Part shown: positions 11,345 through 23,417 of the stretch, one piece after another
Position numbering within the stretch: the first letter of the stretch is position 1
Layout: every line of letters begins with the position of its first letter
DNA from: Saururus chinensis
Lineage: Eukaryota > Streptophyta > Magnoliopsida > Piperales > Saururaceae
Length of the DNA: 64,000 nucleotides
Direction of reading: 5' to 3'
Assembly: GCA_035235625.1 (NCBI GenBank)
Contig: CP141145.1
Location: 23,438,563-23,502,562, forward strand
The notes under the pieces: generated by a model
The model's database searches: none
Told to the model about the DNA's origin: nothing
The model's input: only the letters and a program-made list of their open reading frames with translations
Position numbers and translations under genes: made by a program

Positions 11345-12619
11345 TCCACCGCCACTGTAAGCTACTTTCCTCCACCCGTTTTGGCTCTGACCAGCCACCA
11401 CGGTCATGGTGGTGTCGGCCAAAGCTGTTGCCTCCCCTTCTATCCCTTCTCTTGGTCTGTTATCTCCCGACCCCCTATTTTTCCTCTTTTGGCAATGCGA
11501 ATCGGCCCCTGGAAGACCGTTTTGCTACCATCATGGGTGTTTTAGCCATCCACCTCCCTTTCACCCCATCTTTGGCCAGAGCACTCCTCCCGACCCTACT
11601 CCAGCCATCTGCCACCCTCCTCTGCCCCATCCCAAGCACCTCTGCCTCTCCTTTGTTTCTATTTGCTGCAAAACTGGCCACTGGAGGGCCGTTTCATTGT
11701 GTTCATAAATAGTTTGAACTAGCTGGCCTTGTCACAATGAGGACCAATCCCTATTCATTGTGCTCCACCTTACTATGTTAGATTTGTGTATGATTTGCAT
11801 GATGCACAACACCCCCAAACCTCTACCCTTTTCCCTACTTGTCACTACTGGCCATTGATCGACCTTTCTTCATCCCACCTTGGCTTGGCAACAATGAGGA
11901 ATGCCTCCAGCCACTCCTGATATGTCTCTTTTTCCCTTTGGCTGCATGTGCATGTGCATGTGATTGTGCATACAGTTTAGGGTGAAGGTACTACCTTTGC
12001 ACTATAGGATGATTGACTTGTGCTATCACTAGTTAAATTTGGTTACAAAAGCCCTTCTCTACATGTTCTCTATCCTTATGCATACACCTACGTCTTTCGC
12101 TCTTTTTGTTGGCTATTTACAATGTGAAATTGTCGTCATTGGGTGTTGTTTGTAGTCAATTTTGGGGTTTTGCAGTTGTTTGAGTGCTTCGTAGTCACTG
12201 ACCAACCTCCATTTAGCCACCCTTGATTTTCGGTCATAGTTGCTACTTCTTTTGGTATGACCCTAGTTTCGGCTGCTCTTGTGCACTATTGTGAACTTCA
12301 AATTCTCTGCCTATAGTGTAGTTGAAGCCCTACTCTTGCCCTACTATTGCTGTGATTACTCCTAATGTTCCTTAAATCCTTGGGATAACAACTCTAAAAT
12401 TGCGATGATTTTGGCCACTCTTTTTACCGCTGACACCACCATCGTCATGTGCTCACTATTAAACTAGCGTAGATTATTAGGTAAGGAACTTTAAACTCAT
12501 AGTTTTAAGATAACATGCTTTGAATGTTTAGCAGTGTGCTAGAATTATATGAATTAATGATTTGAATGTTAAATAGTGATCAAATTGTATGATGTAAGAG
12601 GGAAAGATGGTGAATTATG

Positions 12620-15600
12620 CACTACAACAAAAAGGACTATTGGCAACACTTTTAAGTGTCGCTAATAGTCATATAAACGTCGCTAAATGTGTCACTAAAA
12701 ATGGAGTCGCTATTGCTCATTAGCGACGCTTATGGTAAAGCGCCACTATTAGCGACATTTGTTTTTGCGTCACTAATTATTTTTCTTTTGCAATGCTTTA
12801 TTCAGTGTCGTTAATAGTAAATTATTAACGACACTTAAATCTAAGCATATCTAATAATTAATTATTAGCAACACTTCATAAAGCATCGCTAATTTATAAA
12901 AAAATAAAAATGTCTTATTAGCAATGCTTGTTTATGCTTCACTAATAATAAAAAGAATAAAGAAATTATTAGTGACACTTATGAAAGCGTCCCTAATAAG
13001 AAAAAAATAATAAAAAATAATCATTTGCAACACTTTCAAAAAGTGCCATTAATAAGAAAATCTTTTTAAAAAATAATAAAAACAACTATTATTGAAGCTT
13101 TTTGAAATGTAGCTAATAAAAAAATTAAACAAATTAATAAAAACAATTATTAGTGACGCTTATAAAAGCGTCCCTAATAAGAATTTTTTTAAAATAATAA
13201 TAAAAATAGCTATTGGCGACGCTTTAAAAAGCGTCACTAAAAAAGAAAAAAACTAATAAAAATTGTTATTAGCGTATAAAATAAAAAAAATTAAAAAAAA
13301 TGAAATCCCGCCTGAGGTGGGATTTTAGGGATGGGCGCCGAAGTACAGTAGAAGGGGCTCCAAGCTGTAGTCAGAGCTCATCCTCCTTGGATTGGAAGCT
13401 GAGGAAGCGGTCAAACGGGGCTCCGACTACTTCCTCAGTGGGGAGGGAGCAGAGGGCGGAGAGGCGGAGAAGGGGGGGGGGGCGCCGGATTTTAGCACTA
13501 GCCTTCTCCTCTTCCTCCCCACCAGGGGCTACCCGAGGGGAAAGCAGAGGGCGGCTAGGGGTGCATGAGTTGGGGGGGGGGCACCGGGGCGGTAGGGGGT
13601 GTAACAGGGAAGGTGGGGCACACAGGTAGCAGGGGTGGCTAGGGGCACACTAGCGGCGACGGGCGGATGGTCAACTGGGAAACAATTGGGCAGTTGGGGG
13701 CGCACTAGTAGTGGGGGGAGGTGTGGAGGGGAGGAAGGTGGAAGGAGGAAGGGGATAATACCGCATGGCGAAATTCGCCCATGTGGTCAAATATATATCT
13801 CCCATGCAGGTGAAAGTTTTGCCCACGTAGGCAAAATAACATGCGCATGTGCAAAATTTTGCACAGGCGCCTTTTATTTTTAATGACGCTTAGTAAGTGT
13901 TGCAAATAACAAGCATATTTGCAACGCTTCCTCTAAGTGTCACAAAAATAACTATTTTTGCAATTTTTCTTAAATGCATCGCAAATAGTTATATATTTGC
14001 AACATTTTCTTAAGCATTGCAAAAAGTGCAATATTTGTGCCGCTTATAGATAATCGTCGTAAAAGGTGTAGTATTTGGGACGCTTATCCATAAGTGTCGC
14101 TAATACTATTATTTAAAAAAATATTTCTATTTTCTCTTCTCTCCTCTCTCTCCTCTCCTCCTCACTCTCTCACCTCCCTCCTTGCTCTCCCTCCTCTCTC
14201 TCTCTTCTCTGTCTCTCTCCCCTCTCTCTCACCTCCCTCCTCACTCTCGCTCCTCTTTCTGATTTGTCTCTCTCCCACGCGCATCAATATGAGGCCCGGC
14301 TCTGAGGATAAGAGGGGAGAGAGTAGGGGAATTTGATTTAATTTTTTTGGATTTTAATTATATATTATATTTTAAAAATAATAAATATATAAAAAGATAT
14401 TAGCATCATATAGGAAAAAACATCGCTAATACCGTAGGTATTAGCAAGCAATAGGCGTATGCGTCGCTAATAGCCCCCCGCCTATGCGTTGCTAATAGCT
14501 AGGGTATTAATGACACAAATTCCTATACGCCGCTAATATATTTTATTATTTTTAAAATATAATATTTAATAAAAAATAAAATAAAATTCCTCCCTCTCTA
14601 CTCTCTCCTCTCTTGCTCTCTCTTCTCTCTATATCTCTATCTCTTCTCTGTCTACCCTCTCTCTCTCTCTTCACTTCTCCTCTCTCTTCCCTCTCTCCTC
14701 TTTGTAATCTCTCTCCCACACACATCAATGTGAACCCCGACTCTGAGGATAAGAGGGGAGAGAGTTGGGGAATTTTTTTATTTTTTTAAATTTTTGGATT
14801 ATATGTTATATTTTAAAATATAATATACAAATAAATTTTTTTCCCTCTCCTCACTCATCCTTTCTCTTCTCTCTATCTCTATTTGTTCTCTCTCCTCTCA
14901 CTTTCTCTCCCTCTCCCCTCCTCTCTCTTATCCTTCTCTCACTTGCGCTCTCTCTCCTATCTCTTTTTTATTTTATACTATATTTTAAAATTAAAAAAAT
15001 TAAAATAATATTTATTAGCAACACTTAAGAAAATGCGTTGCTAATAGACTAGGTAGTAGCAACACATAGGAATATGCATCTCTACTACCTTGTATACTAG
15101 TGACACATTTTCTTATACGTCACTAATATACTTTATTTTAATTTTTTATTAATTTTTAAATATAATATATAATTAAAAATTTCTCTCTTCTCTCCCTCAC
15201 CTCTCTTTCTCTCTCCTCTTTCATCCTTTTTCTCTCTTCTCCTCTCTATCTCTCTCTTCTCTCTTTTTTTCTCCTCTCACTATCTCTTTCATCTCTCTCC
15301 CCTCTCCCTCTTCTCCTTCTCTCTCTCTCTCTCTCTTTTATTATATACTATATTTTAAAATTAATAAAAATTAAAATAACATGTGTTAGTGACGCTTAAA
15401 AAAAACGTCGTTAATAGACTAGGTAGTAGCAACACAAGAATATGCTTTGTTACTGCCTAGGGTACTAGCGATGCATTTTCTTATGCATCGCTAATATAAT
15501 TTATTTAATTTATTTATTAATTTTTAAATATAATATATAATTAAAAATTTCTCTCTCTCCTCTTTCTTTCTCTCATCTCTCTCCTCTTTCTCTCTGTCCC

Positions 15601-16564
15601 CACTCTCTCCTCTCTCATCCTCTCTTCTCTCTCATTTCTTTCTTTCTCTCTCTTATCTCTACGATCCTTTTCTCATCTCTTTCTCCTCTTTCTCTCTTCA
15701 CTCCTCTCTCGCTCACTTACGTGTATGAACGTGAGCCCTTGCTCTAAGGAGGAGTGGGGATAAAGTAGAGAACTTTTTTTTCTTATTTATTTAGTATTTA
15801 TTATAATAAATATTAAATAAAACATATTACATTTTTGAAATTTGTTTAAATTGTTTAATATTTATTTATTATATATTTAAATATTAAATAAAATAAAATA
15901 ATAAAACTCTTAGCAACGCTGTTTTAAACATGTTGCTAATAGTAGTCATATTAGAGATGCTTTAAAAAAAATGTCACTAATAGTCTTAGTTTTTTAATAA
16001 AATAAATTTTTTTTATTTGTGATGAATTTTTTATTAATACTATTAGCGACATTTTTTTAAAAGCATTGCTAATAGTACAACTATTAGAGCCGTTTTGATA
16101 AAAGTGTTGCGATTATTAATACTAATTGCGAAATAGTTCTAAATTTTTTATTGTTTTAAATATTTTTATAACTATTAGCGACACTTTTTTAAAAGTGTTA
16201 CTAATAGTACAACTATTAGAGATGCATTGATAAAAATGTCGCTATTATTCTTACTATTTGCTATGTCTTTAGAACAACATCGCAAATAGTTCTACATTTT
16301 TTTTTAATTTATAACTATTAGCAACGCTTTTTCCAAAATGTCACTAATAGTCCAACTATTAGGGACACTTTGATAAAAATGTCGCTATTATTAATACTAT
16401 TTGCGACGCTTTTATCAAAGTATCCCTAATAGTTCTAAATTTTGTATTTTAAAAAAAATTATAACTATTAGCGATGCTTTTATAAAAGTAAATAGTAGTT
16501 TTTAGTGATGCTTTGTATTGCATCGCTAATAAAAGCATCAATAATAGTCTTTTTGGTTGTAGTG
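12620..16564. mobile_element. Non-autonomous CACTA (En/Spm) transposon
   Basis: The left end is CACTACAACAAAAAGGACTA. The right end, reverse-complemented, is CACTACAACCAAAAAGACTA. Flanks are ATG at 12617-12619 and ATG at 16565-16567, the 3-bp duplication expected for CACTA elements. The paralogous LTR at about 27740 has the empty site (gaatta|gtatgtttaatt). The 3,945-bp body has no transposase frame. It consists largely of inverted repeats of an 'attagcgacgctttt' type motif, AT tracts, CT-rich microsatellite blocks and a GC-rich segment at 13300-13860. Confidence 0.93.
14440..15560. repeat. Higher-order repeat inside the CACTA element
   Basis: A module of ctctct tract, 'tattatattttaaaatta', 'ttag.gacgctta', 'agactaggtagtagcaacac', 'gtactagcgatgcat' and 'taatatataattaaaaattt' recurs at about 14440-14600, 15010-15190 and 15380-15560. 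The two right-hand modules are about 370 bp apart. Confidence 0.65.
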
Positions 16565-18140
16565 ATGATATGTTTAATTATGCATATGATATGAATGTAA
16601 GCTATGTATATGTTTTATATATGTGGACCATGTGTATCCTAGTGATGACTAAGGAATATGTTGGTAAACTATTTGATGAATTTATGTATGTGATATGTAT
16701 CTGTGATAAAATTAATTATGTATGATGGACATACATATGTGTGATAGCTATACATATATTTTATAGAGATACATGTATGTTGGGAAAATGTATGTGTGAT
16801 GGACTATAAGTTGTGGTAGAGGGTTTTTATGATTTTGATATGGATATGTGTTAGTATGTTGGATGTCAGAGGGTGTATAGTTGACTGACAATGATTGGTT
16901 TGGATTGGATCATGTGTTGGGGGTTTAGTAGCTAAGCAGGTTTGAAGGCTTTATGGGGTATTGTAAGATAATAAGAATGTATAACATAATTGTATAAGCA
17001 TAATGTATGTATTATGAATTGGAATGCAAGAATAATAAAGTGAGTTAGAACACATGGGCTTAGTTTAATGATTTTTGAATAAGATGATTTGGCCATAATG
17101 TGGATGGAGTGGAATGTAAGTATATGTTAAATCAATATGTTAGAATGTATGTTGAATCATGGTTATGAGACAAATGGGTTAAGCTAGGGGTTCGAAGAAT
17201 TCAGTTATGTGCTTAAGCTATATGTAAATTAATCAGTTGTGCATTTCTCATGTCTTGTCATGGTGTTATCTTACGGGATATTGTATTAGTGCTATATATA
17301 AGCTTATATGTCTAATGCTATGTTGACAGCATTATGTATTTTGTAAATAATATCCTTGTGTTATATTTAAGCTCATACGTTTGATATTCTATTAAGAGCA
17401 TTGTATGTTTATCCCATAGTTGGCACTATATGATTTTTGCCTACATATGACAATGTATGATTTTTGGCCTTAATAGGCATTGTAATGGCCCTTAGTTGGC
17501 ATTGTATGCCCCCCAATTATGGGTGTTTGTGATCTAAGGTAAGTAGTATCATGAATATACTCTTACCTATTTGATCATGTACCCCATGAGCATAAGTGTG
17601 CCTAGCCTTCGAAAAAGTTCATGGTATCTAGTTGCTCCCTGGAGGTTAAGGTGATGCCCTAACGACATTCCTTTCCTTTGACGCGAGAGTCGATTAAATT
17701 GTAATGATATCTAGTTATTGATAGTAAGATTGTAAGAGCATATATACGACAAATGAGTATATTTGTAAGTATAAGTTTCTTCGCAAGACTGTAAGTGTAA
17801 GTTTTGAAGTAATACTAACTATAAAATTCTAAGTAAAATTGTAAGCAAGACTGTAAGCATATGGATTTGAGTATGATGGTACGAGTAAGGCTTTAAGTGT
17901 AAAAGTAAGTGTAAGGTTGTATGATAAGATGGTATGTGTATAAGCATGAATATTATATTGCGAAACTCTAATGTGTTATGTATGCCTCAGAATTCACTTA
18001 TTATAATTTTCCTATTGAGTGAAAATGTTGTGCACAATCACCCCGAACTACTTATTTCCCTTTTATTACATTGTATTAGGCTACTTTCTTTTATATTTGC
18101 TTCGTATTTGCTATGTCATAGGATGAATAATTGTATTGGA

Positions 18141-18163
18141 CCAGCTAGTGGCCCACTAGCTGG
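18141..18163. other. Perfect 11-bp-arm palindrome near Gypsy-A LTR end
   Basis: CCAGCTAGTGG and CCACTAGCTGG flank a single C. In RNA this would form a tight hairpin about 170 bp before the LTR end. Its role is unknown; it could lie in the R/U5 part of the transcript. Confidence 0.6.
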
Positions 18164-18331
18164 AGCGGCTACATAGGAGTGAGGACGCGACTCCCTATAA
18201 GGGTTGTCCCCTTCCTCGTGTTTCCTTTATGCAATAGAATTATTCAAATTTCTCTTCCCTTTCTTCTTCCTCTCTTCCCTTTCCTACGTGAGAGTTTGAG
18301 GTATCATTTGTGGCTACTCCTGGCACAACAT

Positions 18332-18344
18332 TGGTATCAGAGCC
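18332..18344 (+). promoter_or_regulatory. Gypsy-A primer binding site
   Basis: tggtatcagagcc is complementary to the plant initiator-Met tRNA 3' end and starts one base after the LTR end cacaaca. It is intact. Confidence 0.92.
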
Positions 18345-19830
18345 TTCATGATCCCCGGCCATGGCTCGAGTCAAATAGCCTGCCACGACCCCATAAGTTC
18401 TGCCCAAGAAGGAGGCCAAATCTTCAGCAGACAACCCCAAAACTATCCCAGAGACCCTCAACACTCCTATTGTGGAGCAAATTATGGCCAAGATCAAGTC
18501 CCTAACCATGGACATTGCATAGCTATAGGTAGGACCTTCAACACCACTTTTCTCCAGACCGCTGGCCGCCAACATGGAGAAGGGGAGAGCTTCGCAAGCA
18601 CCAGAACAACACTGCACAAGCAACAGCGGATAGGGAGCCATGTGTTCCACAGGTTCCTCTGCACTTTGGCACCATCGACCATGTTGGAGAAGGGAGGCGT
18701 CAGGCATGGGATATACAAGGCCCGCTAGGTGTTTGGGAGAATTCCCAATAGTGCCGCCACCTAGAAACTTGTTTTAGGAGATGGAGGACTACTAGGAGGA
18801 GTACCTGGGGCCTCGAGGAGGGCCACGGGGAGGTGTTGAGCCTCGTTTGGCCTACCTGCAGTTCCCACGCTACAATGGGGACTACGACCCAATGGAGTGG
18901 TTGTACAAGGCTAAGAAGGTTTTTGCCTACCAGGGAACGCTCTCCTAGGCTGAACAGTTGCGCATATCCGCGTACCACCAGGATAGTGATGTTTCCATCT
19001 AGTTCCAGAGTTTTGAGAAGGAGGTGTGATACCCCACTTGGGCCGCCTTCTCTATTGAATTGTGCATCTAGTTTGGCCCCAACGAGCTCCAGGACTTCAA
19101 TGAGATGCTCTCAGCACTGCGACAAACCACCACCATCCAGGCCTACTACACGGAGTTCATGAAGGTTGCCAACCGCCTCCCTGATTGGCCAGTGGTAGCC
19201 TTGGTTGGGACATTCAAGAGGGGGTTCAAACCGGAGATATAGGAGGAGATGTGCCACTTCCCATGCAATAGTATGTGGGACTTCATGCGGCATGCACGAA
19301 TTGAGGAGGAGAAGTTGGCTAGGCAACAGAGACGCGGACGACTTGGTCCCTTCCAACGTTCTACTGTCAGAGCTAGCCCCCTTTCTGCCCCGACCACCCA
19401 CTCAGTGCGAGGAAGCCCTGGCCAACAGCCCCCTCCTCCAGGCCAAATTATTCATCGTCTCACACAGGCACAAATGGAGGAACGTCGGTCCAAGGGGTTA
19501 TGCTTCTGCTATGATGAAATATTCGTCCTAGGGCATCATTGTTTCATTAAGGGCAGCCTCCTCATGGAGGAGATCGAGGAGGAGGACGTGGCGAATAGAT
19601 CGGACTCTTCCCACTATGACGATGTGCTGCCCGAGATCTATGTTCATGCCTTCTTAGGGGCATTTACTCCTCGTATGAAGCGGCTTCAAGGCCACCTCAA
19701 GCGGCAGCATGTGGCCATCTTGATCAACAGCGGTGCCACCCACAACTTCATCAATGACAAGGTGGCTCAGTGACTTGGGTGCTTCGTGTTAGATTCGATG
19801 CCCTTCAATGTCTTGATTTTAACTTCTATT
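18345..19830 (+). pseudogene. Gypsy-A gag and protease start, truncated
   Basis: Gag core residues are readable from about 18840 (YLQFPRYNGDYDPMEW, then AYYTEFMKVANRLPDWP near 19140-19190, FKRGFKPEI near 19210), with several in-frame stops. A zinc-knuckle remnant at 19500-19545 reads CFCYDEIFVLGHHC. The protease site at 19715-19755 reads ILINSGATHNFI, with the catalytic Asp changed to Asn. The gypsy frame ends around SMPFNVLI near 19800-19820, where copia sequence takes over. The gypsy reverse transcriptase, integrase and 3' LTR are absent. Confidence 0.82.
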
Positions 19831-19844
19831 CCCAAAATGGAAGA

Positions 19845-21440
19845 TTCGGGAACAAATGTGGATGTAAAGAGATCTAAGAGAACCATAATAGAGAAGAACT
19901 TTGGGGATGACTTTTACACTTTCATGGTGGGGAATGAGGATCCTTTGACTTTTAATGAAGCTATGTCATCTAGCGAAGCTCCTTTATGGAAGGAGGCAGT
20001 ACAGAGTGAGATGAATTCAATACTTGCACATGGGACGTGGGTTTTAACAAATCTACCTCCAAAGTTTAAACCAATTAGGTGCAAGTGGATATTCAAAAGA
20101 AAATATTATCCTAATGGATCCATTGAAAAGTACAAAGTTAGATTAGTGGCTAAAGGATATAGTCAAAAGGAAGGTCAAGATTTCTTTGACACATATTCTC
20201 CTGTGACCATGATAACTACAATTCGAGTGCTTATTGCATTGGCAACTCATTATAACCTCAAGATCCATCAAATGGATGTAAAAATAACATTTTTAAATGG
20301 TGAATTAGAGGAGAAAATTTATATGGAGCAACCTGAAGGTTTTTAGTTCCTGGTCAAGAAAGAAAAGTATGTAAGTTAGTAAGATCTTTCTATGGTTTAA
20401 AACAGGCTCCTAAACAATGGCATCAAAAGTTTGATGATGTTCTTTTCTCTAATAACTTTGTTGTATGTACCTCTAATAAATGTTTGTATTGGAAGTCTTT
20501 TGGTCAATCTTTTGTAATGTTATGTTTGTATGTTAATGATATATTACTATTTAGTGATAATGTGGATCATATCAATAAGGTTAAGGGTTTCCTTAACAAG
20601 AATTTTGATATAAAAGATTTAGGTCTTGCTAAGGTTATACTGGGCTTGAAGATTGATAAGACTTCTCAAGGAATAGTTGTGATTATAAAGAAGTATGGAT
20701 ACTTTGATAGAAAACCTATCAATACGCTATATGACGTGAGTGTAAGACTAAAGAAAAATTGTGGGGAAAGTGTGTCACAACTTCAATATTCATAGCTGAT
20801 AGAAAGTTTGTGTTATCTGACTAACTGCAGTAGACCGGATATATCCTATGCTGTAGGAAGATTAAGTAGATACACTAAGAGCCCTAATGAATCTCATTAG
20901 ACTACCATTGAGAGAGTATTCAGATATCTGAAGGGAAATGTAAACTTTGGTTTACATTATTCGGTTTCCTACTGTATTAGAAGGATATAGTGACGCAAAT
21001 TAGATATTAAATTCTGATGAAACTAAGACTACTAGTGGTTATGTGTTTACACTATGTGGTGGGGCGGTTGCACAGAAATCTTCTAAACAAACAGTGATAA
21101 CAAGATCTACTATGGATGCTAAGTTAGTAGCTCTTGATAAAACTAGTAGAATGGGGGAATGGCTTAGGGGTCTTTTAATAGATATACCCTGGTTGAATAA
21201 GCCAATTCCTGGAATATTGATTGACTGTGATAGCCAATCAGCTCTTGATTAGGTCAAGAGTAAGAATCATAATAAGAGGTCCTCCAGGCATATTGAACTA
21301 AGGTATACAATCTTGTGCAAGTTGACTACCTCTGGAGTCATTACCTTAAGTTTCATACAATTAGTGAATAATTTGGCTGATTCGTTTACGAAAGGGTTAT
21401 TAGTAGGGCAAATCCTTAACTCATTTAGGGGAATGGGGTA
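19845..21440 (+). pseudogene. Copia-1 reverse transcriptase and RNase H remnant
   Basis: Similarity begins near RSKRTIIEKNFGDDFYTF (19875-19925) and continues through the RT palm: KWIFKRKY near 20080, VRLVAKGYSQ near 20140, HQMDVKITFLNGELEEKIYM near 20270-20325. The YVDD catalytic box is YVND near 20530-20541, so one Asp is lost. RNase H is degraded: VAQKSSKQTVITRSTMDAKL at 21067-21126, IDCDSQSALD near 21225-21250. Stops occur at 20344, 20793 and 21250, with frameshifts between. A protein made here would not be active. Confidence 0.88.
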
Positions 21441-22023
21441 GAAAGCCTATGATTAAGTTATCATTAGTAATAACCCAATCTCTCTGCGTAGAGATCCCAC
21501 TACGAAGATTTAATGGGTAAAAACAAGTTGATGCTGACTTGGAGAGAGCACAATTAAATATTATATGCTCATTCTTGTGTTAAGATGAGAATATTCTTAA
21601 TGCATATGAACCAGGTTGACGAAAGTCTTAATGAAGTCAAGGTTTATATAGCAGGGTATTGTTATGCATATTACCCTTAGAGACTATCACCTTATGAGTG
21701 CCACTGAGGTCACAGTTAAAGAGAACGTGGGCTTGTTCTCTAACGTGCAACTCATGAATAGATACAAGGCGCATGACTATAAAGCACTACCCCGAATGAT
21801 CTCGAAAAGGGAGTTACTCTAACTATTAGGTTTGTCAAAGCTCTTGCTTTAAGGTTCAAGTTCAAGACTTAGTTCACTTCGAACTTGTGAGAGTGACGGC
21901 TTACCAAACTAGGTGTAGGTTCAAACCCGCAAGGTACGTATCGCCGAAAACTTGGAGTACTATTGCTGAATGTCTCTTTCATGTGTCTAATGATTTTTTT
22001 TGTGGACTAGTTTTATATTAATC

Positions 22024-22034
22024 ATGGTGGGGAT
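22024..22034 (+). promoter_or_regulatory. Copia-1 polypurine tract
   Basis: The purine-rich stretch atggtggggat lies directly before the 3' LTR start (TGTTG at 22035), where plus-strand priming takes place in LTR elements. Confidence 0.7.
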
Positions 22035-22660
22035 TGTTGAATTTTGACTTGATATAAAACAGGGTTGCAGCGCCGCTTTGTTTGACTTATATTAAAACCA
22101 AAACACCGCTTTGAGCATGTGACGGTTATTGTGATATATCAATTTGCTTTGGTTGAATCGTGGCATCTCTTCTTTGAGGAAAAAATAACCAGGTTAGAAG
22201 ATTAGAGCCGTTTTGGCTTCAAGAGCGTCTTTACTTATTAAAAAATGATGGGATTAGAGTCCCATAATACAGAGAACGAAATTGACAGTTATCCTGGTCT
22301 TCCTCTTCTTCTATAAGAAAACTTTGGAAAGATCCCTCCTCCTTCTCTCTTTGAACTTGGAGTCTGTGGTTGATCAATAGCATCTCCATTGATCGAGATC
22401 TAGTTAGTTTGATTGGAAGTTCACCATTAAACTGACAGAGTGGTTCGTTGTATCTCGGGAACAGAACGCAGTTAAACGCCTGTGCACTGAGGGCGGCGTA
22501 TCTATTTCAAGGACAGTGTGTAACACGCCTCAAACTGGGTTCAATATTCTCTTCTCTTTGGTACTTTATTTATATATTAGTAGATATATTTATGTGAGAT
22601 TGATTGCATGAAAATTGTGATTAGTATTCAATTTCCTTCTTTTATGTGACAATCCCAACA
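22035..22660 (+). repeat. Copia-1 3' LTR
   Basis: This 626-bp LTR (TGTTG...CAACA) is homologous end to end to 2766-3377. It is slightly longer because of a small insertion near 22310-22335. The right flank is atata. Confidence 0.92.
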
Positions 22661-23417
22661 ATATAAGCATCTTCTATGAAATATTCATTCTTATTGCTAT
22701 GAATATTTTAATTTTATGTAATTGTTTTATTTGTGTTATAATTCTTTTGTTGTAGATCAAAGTCAATACTGTATTGGTTGCCATTAATCATATTAATGAG
22801 GTGTATTTTTATGGGCAGAAGCTTATAGACAATTCTGGGTTCAGATGAGATGGGTGAGCACTCTCGCCACAAATGGTGGGAGTGCCCACTCAGTGCTAGA
22901 TGCATTTTGCTTGCACATTTGGCACTAAGTGCTCACTCCCACCGTGCTGGGTGGGAGTGCCCATCCAGCTGATCCGAATCCAACAATCTTCATATTTATG
23001 CAGCTATAGATGTTGCCCTGCATTCAATTCACAATGCAAATTCATTACTCCTTAGTGGGGACTTTTTAGTGAGGGCTGAGATGAATACCCACTAAAAGAT
23101 ATATATAGCGGGGGTTTGTTGTAGACTCCCACTGAAGTCACTTAATGGGAGGTGCAGTCTTCATCATAGGGGGTTTGAAACGTGAAGCCGCCACAAATAT
23201 GTTTGCAGCCTTTATTTAGCACCCTATCACAATACTCCAACGGGGGAAAAATGGCGCGATTTCAGTGTGCTCGATATGCCCATAATTAGAGAGATCTACA
23301 AATAAAGATCATGATTGCGCAAGGCTTATCTTATCTTTAGAGAGGGAAGGAACGAGGCCAACTCGAGTGTGGGTCTAGAATAAAAATGTCGCATGCAGAT
23401 GAATCAGGGATTTGGAG
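22661..23417. other. Intergenic stretch with an inverted repeat
   Basis: No gene is supported. At 22876-22971 'gggagtgcccactcagtgctag' type sequence is followed by its near complement 'cactaagtgctcactccc' and then by another direct copy, enough to fold. The right end (23410-23417, atttggag) is the target duplication of the next MITE. Confidence 0.45.

Larger units (their letters stand above)
11345..18330 (+). repeat. Gypsy-A 5' LTR, left-truncated and split by CACTA
   Basis: The LTR ends cctggcacaaca immediately before the primer site at 18332. Without the CACTA insert it is about 3.0 kb. It is co-linear with 26470-29015 of the other copy: GC-rich 'ccgccactg' region, ggtaagg...actttaaactcat (12481-12500), 'ttaatgatttgaatgtt', then 'atgtttaattatgcatatgat', and the 'ttgtattt.agccc' and 'tatgatttttgcc' repeats. 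Its first several hundred bases are missing, and the truncation coincides with the Gypsy-B LTR edge at 11344. Confidence 0.8.
2766..22660 (+). mobile_element. Copia-1: decayed Ty1/copia element with nested insertions
   Basis: Two direct LTRs (2766-3377 and 22035-22660) begin TGTTG and end CAACA. The 5-base flanks are atatc and atata, a target duplication with one mismatch. Copia-order coding pieces run gag, zinc knuckle, protease, integrase (3407 to about 5614), then reverse transcriptase and RNase H (about 19845-21440). Between the halves lie about 14 kb of foreign gypsy LTR, gag-protease and CACTA sequence. No TGGTATCAGAGC primer site follows the 5' LTR. Stops, frameshifts and lost catalytic residues show the element is dead. 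Confidence 0.9.

Noticed and set aside
13300-13883. Arg/Gly-rich frames in the GC-rich block of the CACTA element
   Set aside because: Low-complexity translation, no transposase motif, homopolymer G runs; not supported as a protein.
14094-15028. Ser/Leu/Pro-rich frames over ctctct tracts
   Set aside because: Products of CT microsatellite blocks inside the CACTA element.
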